The position numbers and the translations under genes are program-made. From Paenibacillus sp. XY044 (GTDB taxonomy: Bacteria; Bacillota; Bacilli; Paenibacillales; Paenibacillaceae), in the NCBI RefSeq assembly GCF_002257645.1, contig NZ_NQMO01000002.1, positions 62,001 through 126,000 of the forward strand: DNA of 64,000 bases, written 5' to 3'. The notes beneath the pieces are model-generated. The model was not told where the DNA came from, did not search any database, and saw only the letters and a program-made list of their open reading frames with translations. Shown here piece after piece: positions 56,949 through 64,000 of this stretch. Positions within the stretch are counted from its first letter, which is position 1; each line of letters starts with the position of its first letter.

Positions 56949-57455
56949 GTGGATCCCATCGTGGAAAGTAATCATAACGGGAAACCGTTCATCTATTCCT
57001 CCCGCAGCCCCGAGGATACGGAAGCGCTGGCCGCGTGGCTGGCAGGCGTAGCGGAGCCGGGGACCGTGATCGGCCTGGACGGCGATCTGGGGGCGGGGAA
57101 GACCGCCTTTTCGCAGGCGTTCGCCAGGCATTTTGAGGTGCAAGATGTTGTGAACAGCCCAACATTCACCATTATTAAGGAATACGAAGGGCGGATGCCC
57201 TTTTACCATATGGATGTATACCGGGTGTCTCTGGAGGAGGCCGAGGATCTCGGACTGGACGAGTACTTCTTCGGAAACGGCGTCAGTCTGGTCGAATGGT
57301 CGCAAATCATCGAAGAACTGCTGCCGGTTCGGCATTTGCATATCTATATTGAGACTGCCAGCCCCATGGAGCGAAGCATTACGGTCCGGGGGTATGGACA
57401 GCCTTATGAAGATTGGGTCGGCAGTTTGAACAGAAATGGAGTCGTATCAACATGA
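56949..57455 (+). CDS. tsaE: tRNA t6A biosynthesis ATPase TsaE
   Basis: 168 residues. P-loop GDLGAGKT at 45-52, then VNSPTFTIIKEYEGRMPFYH and MDVYRVSLEEAEDLGLDEYF. TsaE (YdiB) activates the TsaB-TsaD complex that puts threonylcarbamoyl on A37 of ANN-decoding tRNAs. Start is uncertain: GTG 56949 has AAGGAG only three bases away, GTG 56961 is an alternative. The stop overlaps the tsaB start as ATGA. Confidence 0.95.
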   Translation: MDPIVESNHNGKPFIYSSRSPEDTEALAAWLAGVAEPGTVIGLDGDLGAGKTAFSQAFARHFEVQDVVNSPTFTIIKEYEGRMPFYHMDVYRVSLEEAEDLGLDEYFFGNGVSLVEWSQIIEELLPVRHLHIYIETASPMERSITVRGYGQPYEDWVGSLNRNGVVST

Positions 57456-58228
57456 ATAACGAGAATTCACAGCCGCTGCGGCGGTTTTTGGCGCTGGACA
57501 CCTCAACAGCCTGTCTGGCGCTGGCGGTGATGGAGAATGGCCGCGTGCTGCATACGATCGAGGCTTCAGGCGAGCGAAACCATTCGGTCCATTTGCTGCC
57601 TTTGATTCAGAAAGGCTTGCGGGAGGCCGGCGTTGATGCATCCCAAGTCGATGGCGTCGCCGTCGGCATCGGTCCGGGCTCTTATACCGGGACCCGGATT
57701 GCCGTCACGGCCGCCAAGACGCTGGCCTGGGCCTGGAACGTGCCGGTCGCCGGCATTTCCAGCCTGCATGCGCTGGCCTGGAGCGGACTGATGGCCGGCC
57801 CGGGCTCACGGGCCTCAACCGGAACGAGCTGGGTCATTCCGCTCGTGGACGCCAGAAGGGGGCAGGCGTATACGGCATTGTTTGCGGCCGGGCAGGCGGA
57901 CATCCCGCTGCGGAAGAAGGACGATGCCATTCGCCTGGTGCAGCCTTGGGTAGAGGAGCTGGAGCAGCTCCTCTTGTCCATGCCGGAGGAAGAATGGCCG
58001 GATGCCGTCCATTTTGTCGGCGATATCGGTCATCATCAGGAATCGGCGCAGCGGCTTCATTCCATACTGGGAGACCGGCTTCATCTGACTTCCTGCGATA
58101 TGAAAGGGGAGCCGGTAGGAAAGCTCGGTGCGGACCGTCTCCTCCGGGGAGAGCAGGATGAGCTGCACGCCCTGGTGCCAAACTATACGCAGCTTGCCGA
58201 AGCTGAAAAGCTCCTGCGCAAGCCGTGA
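57452..58228 (+). CDS. tsaB: tRNA t6A biosynthesis protein TsaB
   Basis: 258 residues, ASKHA fold without its own activity, scaffold for TsaD. FLALDTSTACLALAVMENGR at the start and VAVGIGPGSYTGTRIAVTAA are characteristic. ATG 57452 overlaps the tsaE stop. Next gene rimI starts about 20 bases after its stop. Confidence 0.95.
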   Translation: MNNENSQPLRRFLALDTSTACLALAVMENGRVLHTIEASGERNHSVHLLPLIQKGLREAGVDASQVDGVAVGIGPGSYTGTRIAVTAAKTLAWAWNVPVAGISSLHALAWSGLMAGPGSRASTGTSWVIPLVDARRGQAYTALFAAGQADIPLRKKDDAIRLVQPWVEELEQLLLSMPEEEWPDAVHFVGDIGHHQESAQRLHSILGDRLHLTSCDMKGEPVGKLGADRLLRGEQDELHALVPNYTQLAEAEKLLRKP

Positions 58229-58247
58229 AGGGAGTCTTTTGACAATC

Positions 58248-58748
58248 ATGGAGCAGGAGATCAATCAGGACGCGGAAGGATTAAGCTTCCGTCCGATGAC
58301 ATTAGAGGATATACCCGCCGTCATGGTGATCGAGCATGATGCGTTCACTTTGCCCTGGACGGAGGAGGCGTTCCGCAACGAGCTGACGCATAATCATTTT
58401 GCGCGTTATATGATGATGGAATGGAACGGAGAACCTGTCGGATATGCGGGAATGTGGACGGTCATTGACGAAGCGCATGTGACGAATATTGCCGTTTTGT
58501 CTCCGTACCGCGGCCGCAAATGGGGAGAGCGCCTGCTGCTTGAGCTGATGAAGACGGCCTCGCAGCTCGGCATGAAGCGGATGACGCTCGAAGTCCGTGT
58601 CTCCAACCGGGTCGCGCAAAACTTATATATGAAAATGGGATTCGAGCCGGCCGGGCTCCGGAAGGGATATTATTCGGACAACCAGGAGGACGCGATGATC
58701 ATGTGGGCCGAGTTGTTTCCGGACCACAGTCAGGGCGCCCGCGGCTAG
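58248..58748 (+). CDS. rimI: Ribosomal protein S18-alanine N-acetyltransferase
   Basis: 166-residue GNAT enzyme acetylating the N-terminal Ala of ribosomal protein S18. VTNIAVLSPYRGRKWGERLL is the acetyl-CoA loop, VSNRVAQNLYMKMGFEPAGL follows, and RKGYYSDNQEDAMIM is a RimI signature. Start either ATG 58248 (13 bases after AAGGGAG) or TTG 58239 (4 bases). It lies between tsaB and tsaD as in B. subtilis. Confidence 0.94.
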   Translation: MEQEINQDAEGLSFRPMTLEDIPAVMVIEHDAFTLPWTEEAFRNELTHNHFARYMMMEWNGEPVGYAGMWTVIDEAHVTNIAVLSPYRGRKWGERLLLELMKTASQLGMKRMTLEVRVSNRVAQNLYMKMGFEPAGLRKGYYSDNQEDAMIMWAELFPDHSQGARG

Positions 58749-58763
58749 GAAGGAAAGTACACA

Positions 58764-59810
58764 ATGAATCAAGCCAACATACAATCACAACCATGTTATA
58801 TTTTGGCGGTGGAAACGAGCTGTGACGAAACGTCCGCCGCAGTGGTCAAGGACGGCAAAGAGGTCCTTAGCAACTTGATCGCCAGCCAGATTGAAACCCA
58901 CAAGGCGTTTGGCGGCGTCGTGCCGGAGGTCGCTTCCCGCAAACATGTCGAGAATATTACGCTGATGCTTCAGGAAGCGGTGCAGGCCGCGGGCATTACC
59001 CTGCAGGACTTGTCGGCGATTGCCGTCACCCAAGGTCCCGGCCTCGTCGGGGCTTTGCTTGTCGGTGTCGTCGCGGCGACCAGTCTGGCGTTTGCGCTCT
59101 CGAAGCCGCTGATCGGCACGCATCATATTGCCGGCCATATTTATGCCAACAACCTGGTGGCCGACCTCAAGTACCCGTGTATGGCGCTGGTGACTTCCGG
59201 CGGGCATACGGAGCTGGTTTACCTGGAAAAAGAGGGCCGCTTCGAAGTCATCGGACGCACGAGAGATGACGCGGTCGGCGAGGCGTACGATAAAGTGGCG
59301 CGGGCGCTCGGCTTTCCGTATCCGGGCGGCCCGCACGTGGACCGTCTGGCGCTGGAATCGGAAGAGACGATCCAGCTTCCACGGGTCTGGCTTGAGCCGG
59401 ACAGCTACGATTTCAGCTTCAGCGGGTTGAAATCGGCGGTGCTGAACGTGGTGAATCAGCGCAAAATGCGCGGGGAGCCGGCTGCGGAGGGGGCGATTGC
59501 GCGCGGCTTCCAGGAATCCGTCGTGGAAGTGCTTGTCACCAAGTCGATCCGTGCGGTGAAGTCATACCATGCGAAGCAGCTGCTGCTATGCGGGGGCGTG
59601 GCGGCGAACAAGGGCCTGCGGGCGGAACTGTCCCGCCAATGCGAGCAGGAAGGCATTGAGCTGATTATCCCGCCGTTCAAATATTGCACGGATAATGCGG
59701 CCATGATCGGAGCCGCCGCCTATTTGAAATGGAAGGAGCAGCAGTTCGCCGGTTTGGACCTGCGGGCATTGCCGCAATTTTCGCTGGAGGAATGGTCCGT
59801 TCGGACATAA
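58764..59810 (+). CDS. tsaD: tRNA N6-threonylcarbamoyladenosine transferase TsaD
   Basis: 348 residues. ILAVETSCDETSAAVV at the start, the metal-binding HHIAGHIYAN at about 119-128, and DNAAMIGAAAYLKWKE near the end define TsaD (formerly Gcp). It transfers the threonylcarbamoyl group to A37 of tRNA with TsaB and TsaE. AGGAAGGAAAG precedes the ATG. It ends the operon; a terminator follows at 59893. Confidence 0.97.
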   Translation: MNQANIQSQPCYILAVETSCDETSAAVVKDGKEVLSNLIASQIETHKAFGGVVPEVASRKHVENITLMLQEAVQAAGITLQDLSAIAVTQGPGLVGALLVGVVAATSLAFALSKPLIGTHHIAGHIYANNLVADLKYPCMALVTSGGHTELVYLEKEGRFEVIGRTRDDAVGEAYDKVARALGFPYPGGPHVDRLALESEETIQLPRVWLEPDSYDFSFSGLKSAVLNVVNQRKMRGEPAAEGAIARGFQESVVEVLVTKSIRAVKSYHAKQLLLCGGVAANKGLRAELSRQCEQEGIELIIPPFKYCTDNAAMIGAAAYLKWKEQQFAGLDLRALPQFSLEEWSVRT

Positions 59811-59892
59811 ATGCCTGCTAAACCTTTCCGATCTTCCTGGCACCAGCCGGAGGAAAGGCAGCAAACATAGCCCAGGTGTACTGGTGAAACTG

Positions 59893-59933
59893 AACAGCCT
59901 GTTGTCTCTTTGATGAGACAGCAGGCTGTTTTT
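59893..59933 (+). terminator. Terminator after tsaD
   Basis: ACAGCCTGTTGTCTC pairs with GAGACAGCAGGCTGT around six bases, followed by five T. Confidence 0.85.
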
Positions 59934-60090
59934 GCATCCTTGGCCGTTATGGCGTTTGTTGTCCGACGATAGAGGACGAAAAAGCCGTCATGCCGTCGAA
60001 GACCCCTGTCATGTCTGCCGGAAGAAGCGGTGAATCGGCAAGCCGTGAGCAAGGTTGGGGCTATATTTTAGGACCTGGTCCTTGTCAAGA

Positions 60091-60350
60091 TGTGGACAAG
60101 GTTATCCACATATTCCACCGAAATTGTGCACAACCACCTGTTTCTTAATAAAACCGCTGGTTTATAAGGATGGTGAAAACGGGGATAGGTTTTTCACAGG
60201 TCTTCTGTGAAAACTGTGGATAATGTGGATAATTTAGTGGATAAAGATGGATATTTTACAAAGAGGCGCATTTACTCAACAAAAAATGGCCCTCAGGGCC
60301 ATCTTTTGTTGGGAGTTATGCACTTTTTTTGGGGATAAGGCTGTGAATAA
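60091..60350. other. DnaA-box cluster between tsaD and the ABC-F gene
   Basis: Perfect DnaA boxes: TTATCCACA at 60102-60110 and TGTGGATAA at 60215-60223 and 60224-60232 (adjacent). One-mismatch boxes: TGTGGACAA 60091-60099, AGTGGATAA 60236-60244, TGGGGATAA 60330-60338, TGTGAATAA 60342-60350. There is no dnaA or dnaN nearby, so this is not a standard oriC. A DnaA-binding cluster at the gcp-ydiF position is known from B. subtilis, to my recollection. Confidence 0.75.
60280..60311. terminator. Hairpin with A/T flanks inside the DnaA-box region
   Basis: ATGGCCCT (60286-60293) pairs with AGGGCCAT (60295-60302) with A-rich left and T-rich right flanks (CAACAAAAA / TTTTGTTG). It can end the minus-strand ABC-F transcript. 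Confidence 0.65.
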
Positions 60351-60439
60351 GTGGAATCTTAACATTAAAAGTTTTTTTGTAAATTTGACAAAAGTTCGAA
60401 CTTTGGAGCTTCCACCGGTTCCACTTGCTGAAAATCGGC

Positions 60440-62404
60440 TTACTCTGCAGCCAATGTTTCCCATTCGGCATAAATCGTTTCCAGCAGACTTTTCTTTTCC
60501 TCCTGCTGTTGCTGGTGCTCCTGCAGGGCGACGTAATCCTGATAGACTTCCGGCTTGGCCATTTCGGCGTCCAGGCCCGAAATTTCTTCCTCTAGGCTCT
60601 GGATCTGCTCCTCAAGTGCTGCAAGCCTGCGCTGCCGGTTCCGCTCCTCACGCTTAGCCTGCTTGTCGGCCTCGAACGAGGATATGCCGGATTTGTCGCC
60701 GGGATCGGTTGCTGCCTCCGGTTTGGACGGGCTGTTCTTCGCTCCGGCTCCGTTTGCCTGCTCCAGCGCTTCTTGGTTTAGTTCCTCTATTTCCTGCTTT
60801 TTCGCTAAATAATCGTCATAATTGCCGAGATAATGCTCGGCGCCTTCAGGATGAAGCTCAATAATGCGCTCGGCCATTTTGTTCAGGAAGTACCGGTCGT
60901 GGGAAATGAACAGCAGGGTGCCTTCGTAATCGATCAGGGCCGATTCCAGCACTTCCTTGCTGAATAAGTCCAGGTGGTTGGTCGGCTCGTCCAGAATGAG
61001 CATGTTGGCTTCCAGCAGCATCAGTTTGGCCAGCGAGACCCGGGCCTTTTCGCCGCCGCTGAGCGCAGCGATTTTCTTGAGCACGTCCTCGCCGCTGAAC
61101 AGGAAGTTGCCGAGCACGGTGCGAATCCGGGCTTCCTCCATGTGCGGGTAGGCACTCCAGAGCTCCTCGAGCACGGTGTTGGCCGGATTGAGGTTGGTCT
61201 GCTCCTGATCGTAATACCCGATTTTGACCTTGGTCCCCCAGTGGATCGCCCCGGTCTGCGGCTGGCTGCTCCCGATCAGGCACTTGAGCAAAGTTGATTT
61301 ACCGATCCCGTTCGGCCCGATGAGCGCGACTGTTTCGCCGCGGCGCAGGTCGAAGGATACGTCTTTAAACAGCGTCTTCGGCGGTTGGAACGACACGGAA
61401 AGGTCCCGTACCTGCAGCACCTCTTTGCCGGACATGTACTCGACTTCGAAGGAGAAGTGCGCTTTCTTCAAATCGCCGAGCGGTTTGTCCATCCGGTCCA
61501 TTTTCTCGAGCGCCTTGCGCCGGCTCTGGGCCCGCTTGGTGGTCGACGCACGAACGATGTTGCGCTGGATAAATGCTTCCATCTTGGTGATTTCGTCCTG
61601 CTGCTTCTCGTACTGCTTCATCTGGGATTCGTACTCGGCTGCCTTCAGCTCCATATAACGGCTGTAATTGCCCGTATACCGCTTGGACTGATGCCGCTCG
61701 ATTTCGACGATGGTCGTCACGAGGCGGTCCAGGAAATACCGGTCGTGGGATACGACCAGCAGCGATCCGGCATACGCACGCAAATAATCCTCGAGCCAGG
61801 TCAGCGTCGCAATGTCCAGGTGGTTGGTCGGCTCGTCGAGCATAAGCAGGTCCGGGGCTTGCAGCAGGATGCGCGCCAGCGCAAGCCGGGTTTTCTGCCC
61901 GCCGCTGAGCGTGGCGATCGGGGTATCCGGCGCAAAGCTGCCAAAGCCCATACCGTGCAGCACGCTGCGGATCCGTGTCTCCATTTCGTAGCCCCCGTGG
62001 TCTTTGAACCAGTCCGAACGGGAGGCATAACGGTCCAGCAGCTCCTGGTATTTCTTCGGATTGTCCATGACTACCGGATCTGCGATCTGCTGCTCCATCA
62101 CCCGGAGCTCTTTTTCCGTTTCGATTAAAGGGGCGAACACATCCAGCATTTCTTCCCAAATGGTGCGGTCGGACTGAAGCCCGCTGTTCTGGGCGAGATA
62201 GCCGATCGTTGTTTCCTTCGATTTATAAATTTGCCCGCCGTCATAGGACATTTCCCCTGCCAAAATTTGCAGAAGGGTCGACTTGCCCGCGCCGTTGACG
62301 CCGACGAGGCCGATGCGTTCCCTCTCCAGAACCTGCAGGTTGATGCCTTCCAGCACGGGAGTAATGCCGTATAATTTTTTGATTCCACTCGCTTGAAGAA
62401 GCAT
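60440..62404 (-). CDS. ABC-F family ATPase (YdiF-like ribosome-associated factor)
   Basis: 654-residue soluble protein with two ATP-binding modules and no membrane domain. First Walker A GVNGAGKSTLL at about 36-46, signature LSGGQKTRLALARIL; second Walker A GPNGIGKSTLL and LSGGEKARVSLAKLM. The linker QRNIVRASTTKRAQSRRKAL and a C-terminal coiled coil rich in Glu/Lys/Gln fit the YdiF/Uup group acting on stalled ribosomes. TGGAGG selects ATG 62404 over TTG 62416. Confidence 0.93.
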   Translation of the reverse strand: MLLQASGIKKLYGITPVLEGINLQVLERERIGLVGVNGAGKSTLLQILAGEMSYDGGQIYKSKETTIGYLAQNSGLQSDRTIWEEMLDVFAPLIETEKELRVMEQQIADPVVMDNPKKYQELLDRYASRSDWFKDHGGYEMETRIRSVLHGMGFGSFAPDTPIATLSGGQKTRLALARILLQAPDLLMLDEPTNHLDIATLTWLEDYLRAYAGSLLVVSHDRYFLDRLVTTIVEIERHQSKRYTGNYSRYMELKAAEYESQMKQYEKQQDEITKMEAFIQRNIVRASTTKRAQSRRKALEKMDRMDKPLGDLKKAHFSFEVEYMSGKEVLQVRDLSVSFQPPKTLFKDVSFDLRRGETVALIGPNGIGKSTLLKCLIGSSQPQTGAIHWGTKVKIGYYDQEQTNLNPANTVLEELWSAYPHMEEARIRTVLGNFLFSGEDVLKKIAALSGGEKARVSLAKLMLLEANMLILDEPTNHLDLFSKEVLESALIDYEGTLLFISHDRYFLNKMAERIIELHPEGAEHYLGNYDDYLAKKQEIEELNQEALEQANGAGAKNSPSKPEAATDPGDKSGISSFEADKQAKREERNRQRRLAALEEQIQSLEEEISGLDAEMAKPEVYQDYVALQEHQQQQEEKKSLLETIYAEWETLAAE

Positions 62405-62596
62405 GTGCTGTTGCAACCTCCATCTATCTTCTTAATAAGACCAGTTTACATGAAATACTAAGAATGCGCGACTTGCAGTGCAGGACTTCGGGACAATCTT
62501 GGCGAAAGAGAAGCAACAGTGGTAAGATAAGAGCAAATCAACGGATGCAGGGCTGAAAATCGAAAGCGTCGTTTGATGCCACAGGGGGCGGCTTGG

Positions 62597-63223
62597 ATGA
62601 ATGAAGAGAAGGCGCGTCTTCGCTTCGCCATGCGGCAGATGCGGGATGGTCTGCCTGAAGAGGAGCGAAGACGGGCGTCCGATCAGGCCTGCCGACATGC
62701 ATCGGCGTGGATGGAATCGGCAGGCTGCCGGAGCGTAATGGTGTACGTTCCGTTCCGAAGCGAGATGGACACGCGGCCGCTGATCGAGCGGGCATGGCTT
62801 CGGGGCGTGGATGTTTACGTCCCGCGCTGCATTCCTGGGGATCGTTCCATGACGATTCACCAGCTGCGGCGATGGGACGAGCTTCAGGCCGGCGCATACG
62901 GCATCCTGGAGCCGGACCCGGAGCAGGTGCAGGCCGAGAAGGACGGGATGCTGCCGGATGTGGTGCTGGTGCCTGGCCTCGCTTTTGATATGGAGGGCGG
63001 AAGACTCGGGTACGGCGCGGGTTACTACGACCGGCTGCACGACCGGTGGTCTGCTGCGGCTGTTGACGGCACCATGCCGGTCTGGGCCGGGATCGGTTTT
63101 GCGCCGCAGGTGGTGAACCGGGTCCCCATGGACGATAACGACGCTCGTCTTCAAGTCCTCATAACCGACCAAGGGATATACACGATAAACAAGGGGGCTG
63201 ACGATGGATCTGACGCATTTTAA
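62597..63223 (+). CDS. 5-formyltetrahydrofolate cyclo-ligase
   Basis: 208 residues converting 5-formyl-THF to 5,10-methenyl-THF with [36 protein letters not shown] and [15 protein letters not shown] are diagnostic. GGGGGCGG before ATG 62597 is the best ribosome site among alternatives. The 3' end overlaps moaC by 20 bases. Confidence 0.93.
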   Translation: MNEEKARLRFAMRQMRDGLPEEERRRASDQACRHASAWMESAGCRSVMVYVPFRSEMDTRPLIERAWLRGVDVYVPRCIPGDRSMTIHQLRRWDELQAGAYGILEPDPEQVQAEKDGMLPDVVLVPGLAFDMEGGRLGYGAGYYDRLHDRWSAAAVDGTMPVWAGIGFAPQVVNRVPMDDNDARLQVLITDQGIYTINKGADDGSDAF

Positions 63224-63677
63224 CGAACAAGGGCGGGCCAAAATGGTGGATGTCTCGGAGAAGGACGTCACCACGCGTACGGCGATGGCCCGCACGACGG
63301 TCACGATGGCGCCCGAAACGCTGGCGCGGATCAAGGAAGGGCGGATCGGCAAAGGAGACGTGCTCGCCGTCGCTTCGGTCGCCGGCGTCATGGCGGCGAA
63401 GAAAACGTCGGATATCATTCCGATGTGCCACCCGCTGCCGCTGACAGGCATCGATATTCATTTCAGCGATAACGGAAATGATGAACTTTATATAGAAGGA
63501 ACTGTGAAGACTACGGGTAAGACCGGCGTCGAGATGGAGGCGCTGACCGCTGTATCGGCTGCCGCCCTGACCGTTTATGACATGTGCAAGGCGCTGCAGA
63601 AAGATATGGTTATCGGTCCGACCCGGCTGGAATCCAAGACCGGCGGCAAGAGCGGCGATTACAGCCGCGAAGCTTAA
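63204..63677 (+). CDS. moaC: Cyclic pyranopterin monophosphate synthase
   Basis: 157 residues. [36 protein letters not shown] and [19 protein letters not shown] with the DMCKA-type active loop define MoaC, which forms cPMP in molybdenum cofactor synthesis. AAGGGGG precedes the ATG. It starts inside the folate enzyme gene, suggesting coupling. moaB follows after 83 bases. Confidence 0.97.
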   Translation: MDLTHFNEQGRAKMVDVSEKDVTTRTAMARTTVTMAPETLARIKEGRIGKGDVLAVASVAGVMAAKKTSDIIPMCHPLPLTGIDIHFSDNGNDELYIEGTVKTTGKTGVEMEALTAVSAAALTVYDMCKALQKDMVIGPTRLESKTGGKSGDYSREA

Positions 63678-63760
63678 GCAGGGCGGGAGCAACACCTGCG
63701 CGAATCGGACGGTTTTTAATAAAGACAAGAACATAGGATTAAAGGAGGAGGGGTGATCTT

Positions 63761-64000
63761 ATGGTGTGGAGAACAGCGATCCTGACGGCAAGCGATAAGG
63801 GAGCCCGAGGTGAACGTGAAGATACGAGCGCACAGGTCATCCGGGAGCTGGTGGAGGAGGAACTGGGCGGGGAGATCGTGGAATACCGCATCGTTCCCGA
63901 CGAGCAGGATGATATTATTGCATCGCTCATTGAATTGACGGATTATTTTCAGGCGGATCTGGTGCTCACGACCGGAGGCACGGAGCTTGCGATCCGGGAC
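63761..64000 (+). CDS. moaB: Molybdenum cofactor biosynthesis protein MoaB/MogA, N-terminal part
   Basis: 80 residues visible before the window ends, out of about 165. AILTASDKGARGEREDTSAQ and DLVLTTGGTELAIRD are the MPT-binding fold signature. AAAGGAGGAGGGGTG precedes the ATG. Follows moaC as part of a Moco gene set. Confidence 0.93.
   Translation, partial: MVWRTAILTASDKGARGEREDTSAQVIRELVEEELGGEIVEYRIVPDEQDDIIASLIELTDYFQADLVLTTGGTELAIRD

Larger units (their letters stand above)
59811..60439. other. Long non-coding gap downstream of tsaD
   Basis: About 630 bases between convergent genes with no gene I can support. It contains the tsaD terminator, the DnaA-box cluster and a second hairpin. 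From 60050 on, it is much richer in A and T than the rest of the window. Confidence 0.6.

Noticed and set aside
59811..60439. Reading the DnaA-box region as a replication origin
   Set aside because: No dnaA, dnaN, rpmH or gyrase genes nearby, and box number is lower than in known Bacillus origins; a regulatory cluster is a better reading.

Overview
The window reads as chromosome from a spore-forming Firmicute of the Paenibacillaceae, most likely a Paenibacillus. The basis is high-GC Bacillales-style coding with strong AGGAGG ribosome sites, frequent TTG/GTG starts, an H-type small acid-soluble spore protein, a Ku/LigD repair operon behind what looks like a forespore sigma-G promoter, YitT/YnfA/bactofilin genes, and the tsaE-tsaB-rimI-tsaD-ydiF order known from Bacillus. 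I see no rRNA, tRNA, CRISPR array, prophage or insertion sequence. The left edge cuts glpK and the right edge cuts a moaB/mogA gene.

Layout. 1-31 kb is mostly housekeeping: glycerol catabolism (glpK, glpD), a dGTPase-like HD protein, a luciferase-like oxidoreductase, a TRM11-like methyltransferase, a D-2-hydroxyacid dehydrogenase, an RNA cyclic phosphodiesterase, a SleB-like cell wall hydrolase, a UPF0173 hydrolase, the 1532-residue glutamate synthase large subunit with no gltD beside it, an XRE repressor divergent from a possible PilZ-like protein, a sugar transferase plus LCP pair for cell-surface polymer, an ABC exporter, bactofilin plus M23 peptidase, cardiolipin synthase, YnfA and YitT, then the NHEJ operon and spore genes.

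31.4-53.9 kb is the most distinctive part: about 22 kb that looks like a sulfur-scavenging and S-conjugated-cysteine salvage region. It holds a GNAT acetyltransferase divergent from a LysR regulator, a four-gene cystine-type ABC importer, four luciferase-like FMN monooxygenases (YtmO-like, two NtaA/SnaA/DszA-type paralogues, one further LLM protein), two M20 amidohydrolases, a sarcosine-oxidase-like flavoprotein, a DinB/YfiT-type protein (the fold of bacillithiol S-transferases), an NADPH:FMN reductase, a complete dipeptide-type ABC importer with a fused double ATPase, and an MFS exporter. Gene content parallels the B. subtilis ytmI-tcyJKLMN-ytmO-ytnIJ-ribR-ytnLM and yxe operons, where N-acetylation, flavin-dependent C-S cleavage and deacetylation release cysteine from S-alkylcysteines, but it is larger and arranged differently. 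A roughly 40-bp element is repeated before the GNAT/LysR divergon and before the second half of the cluster, suggesting common control.

54-64 kb returns to conserved genes: a DUF1801 protein, an alpha/beta hydrolase, a membrane protein, a nucleotidyltransferase, the t6A tRNA-modification genes, an ABC-F ATPase, 5-formyltetrahydrofolate cyclo-ligase and molybdenum-cofactor genes. The non-coding gap between tsaD and the ABC-F gene carries a cluster of DnaA boxes, including three perfect 9-mers.
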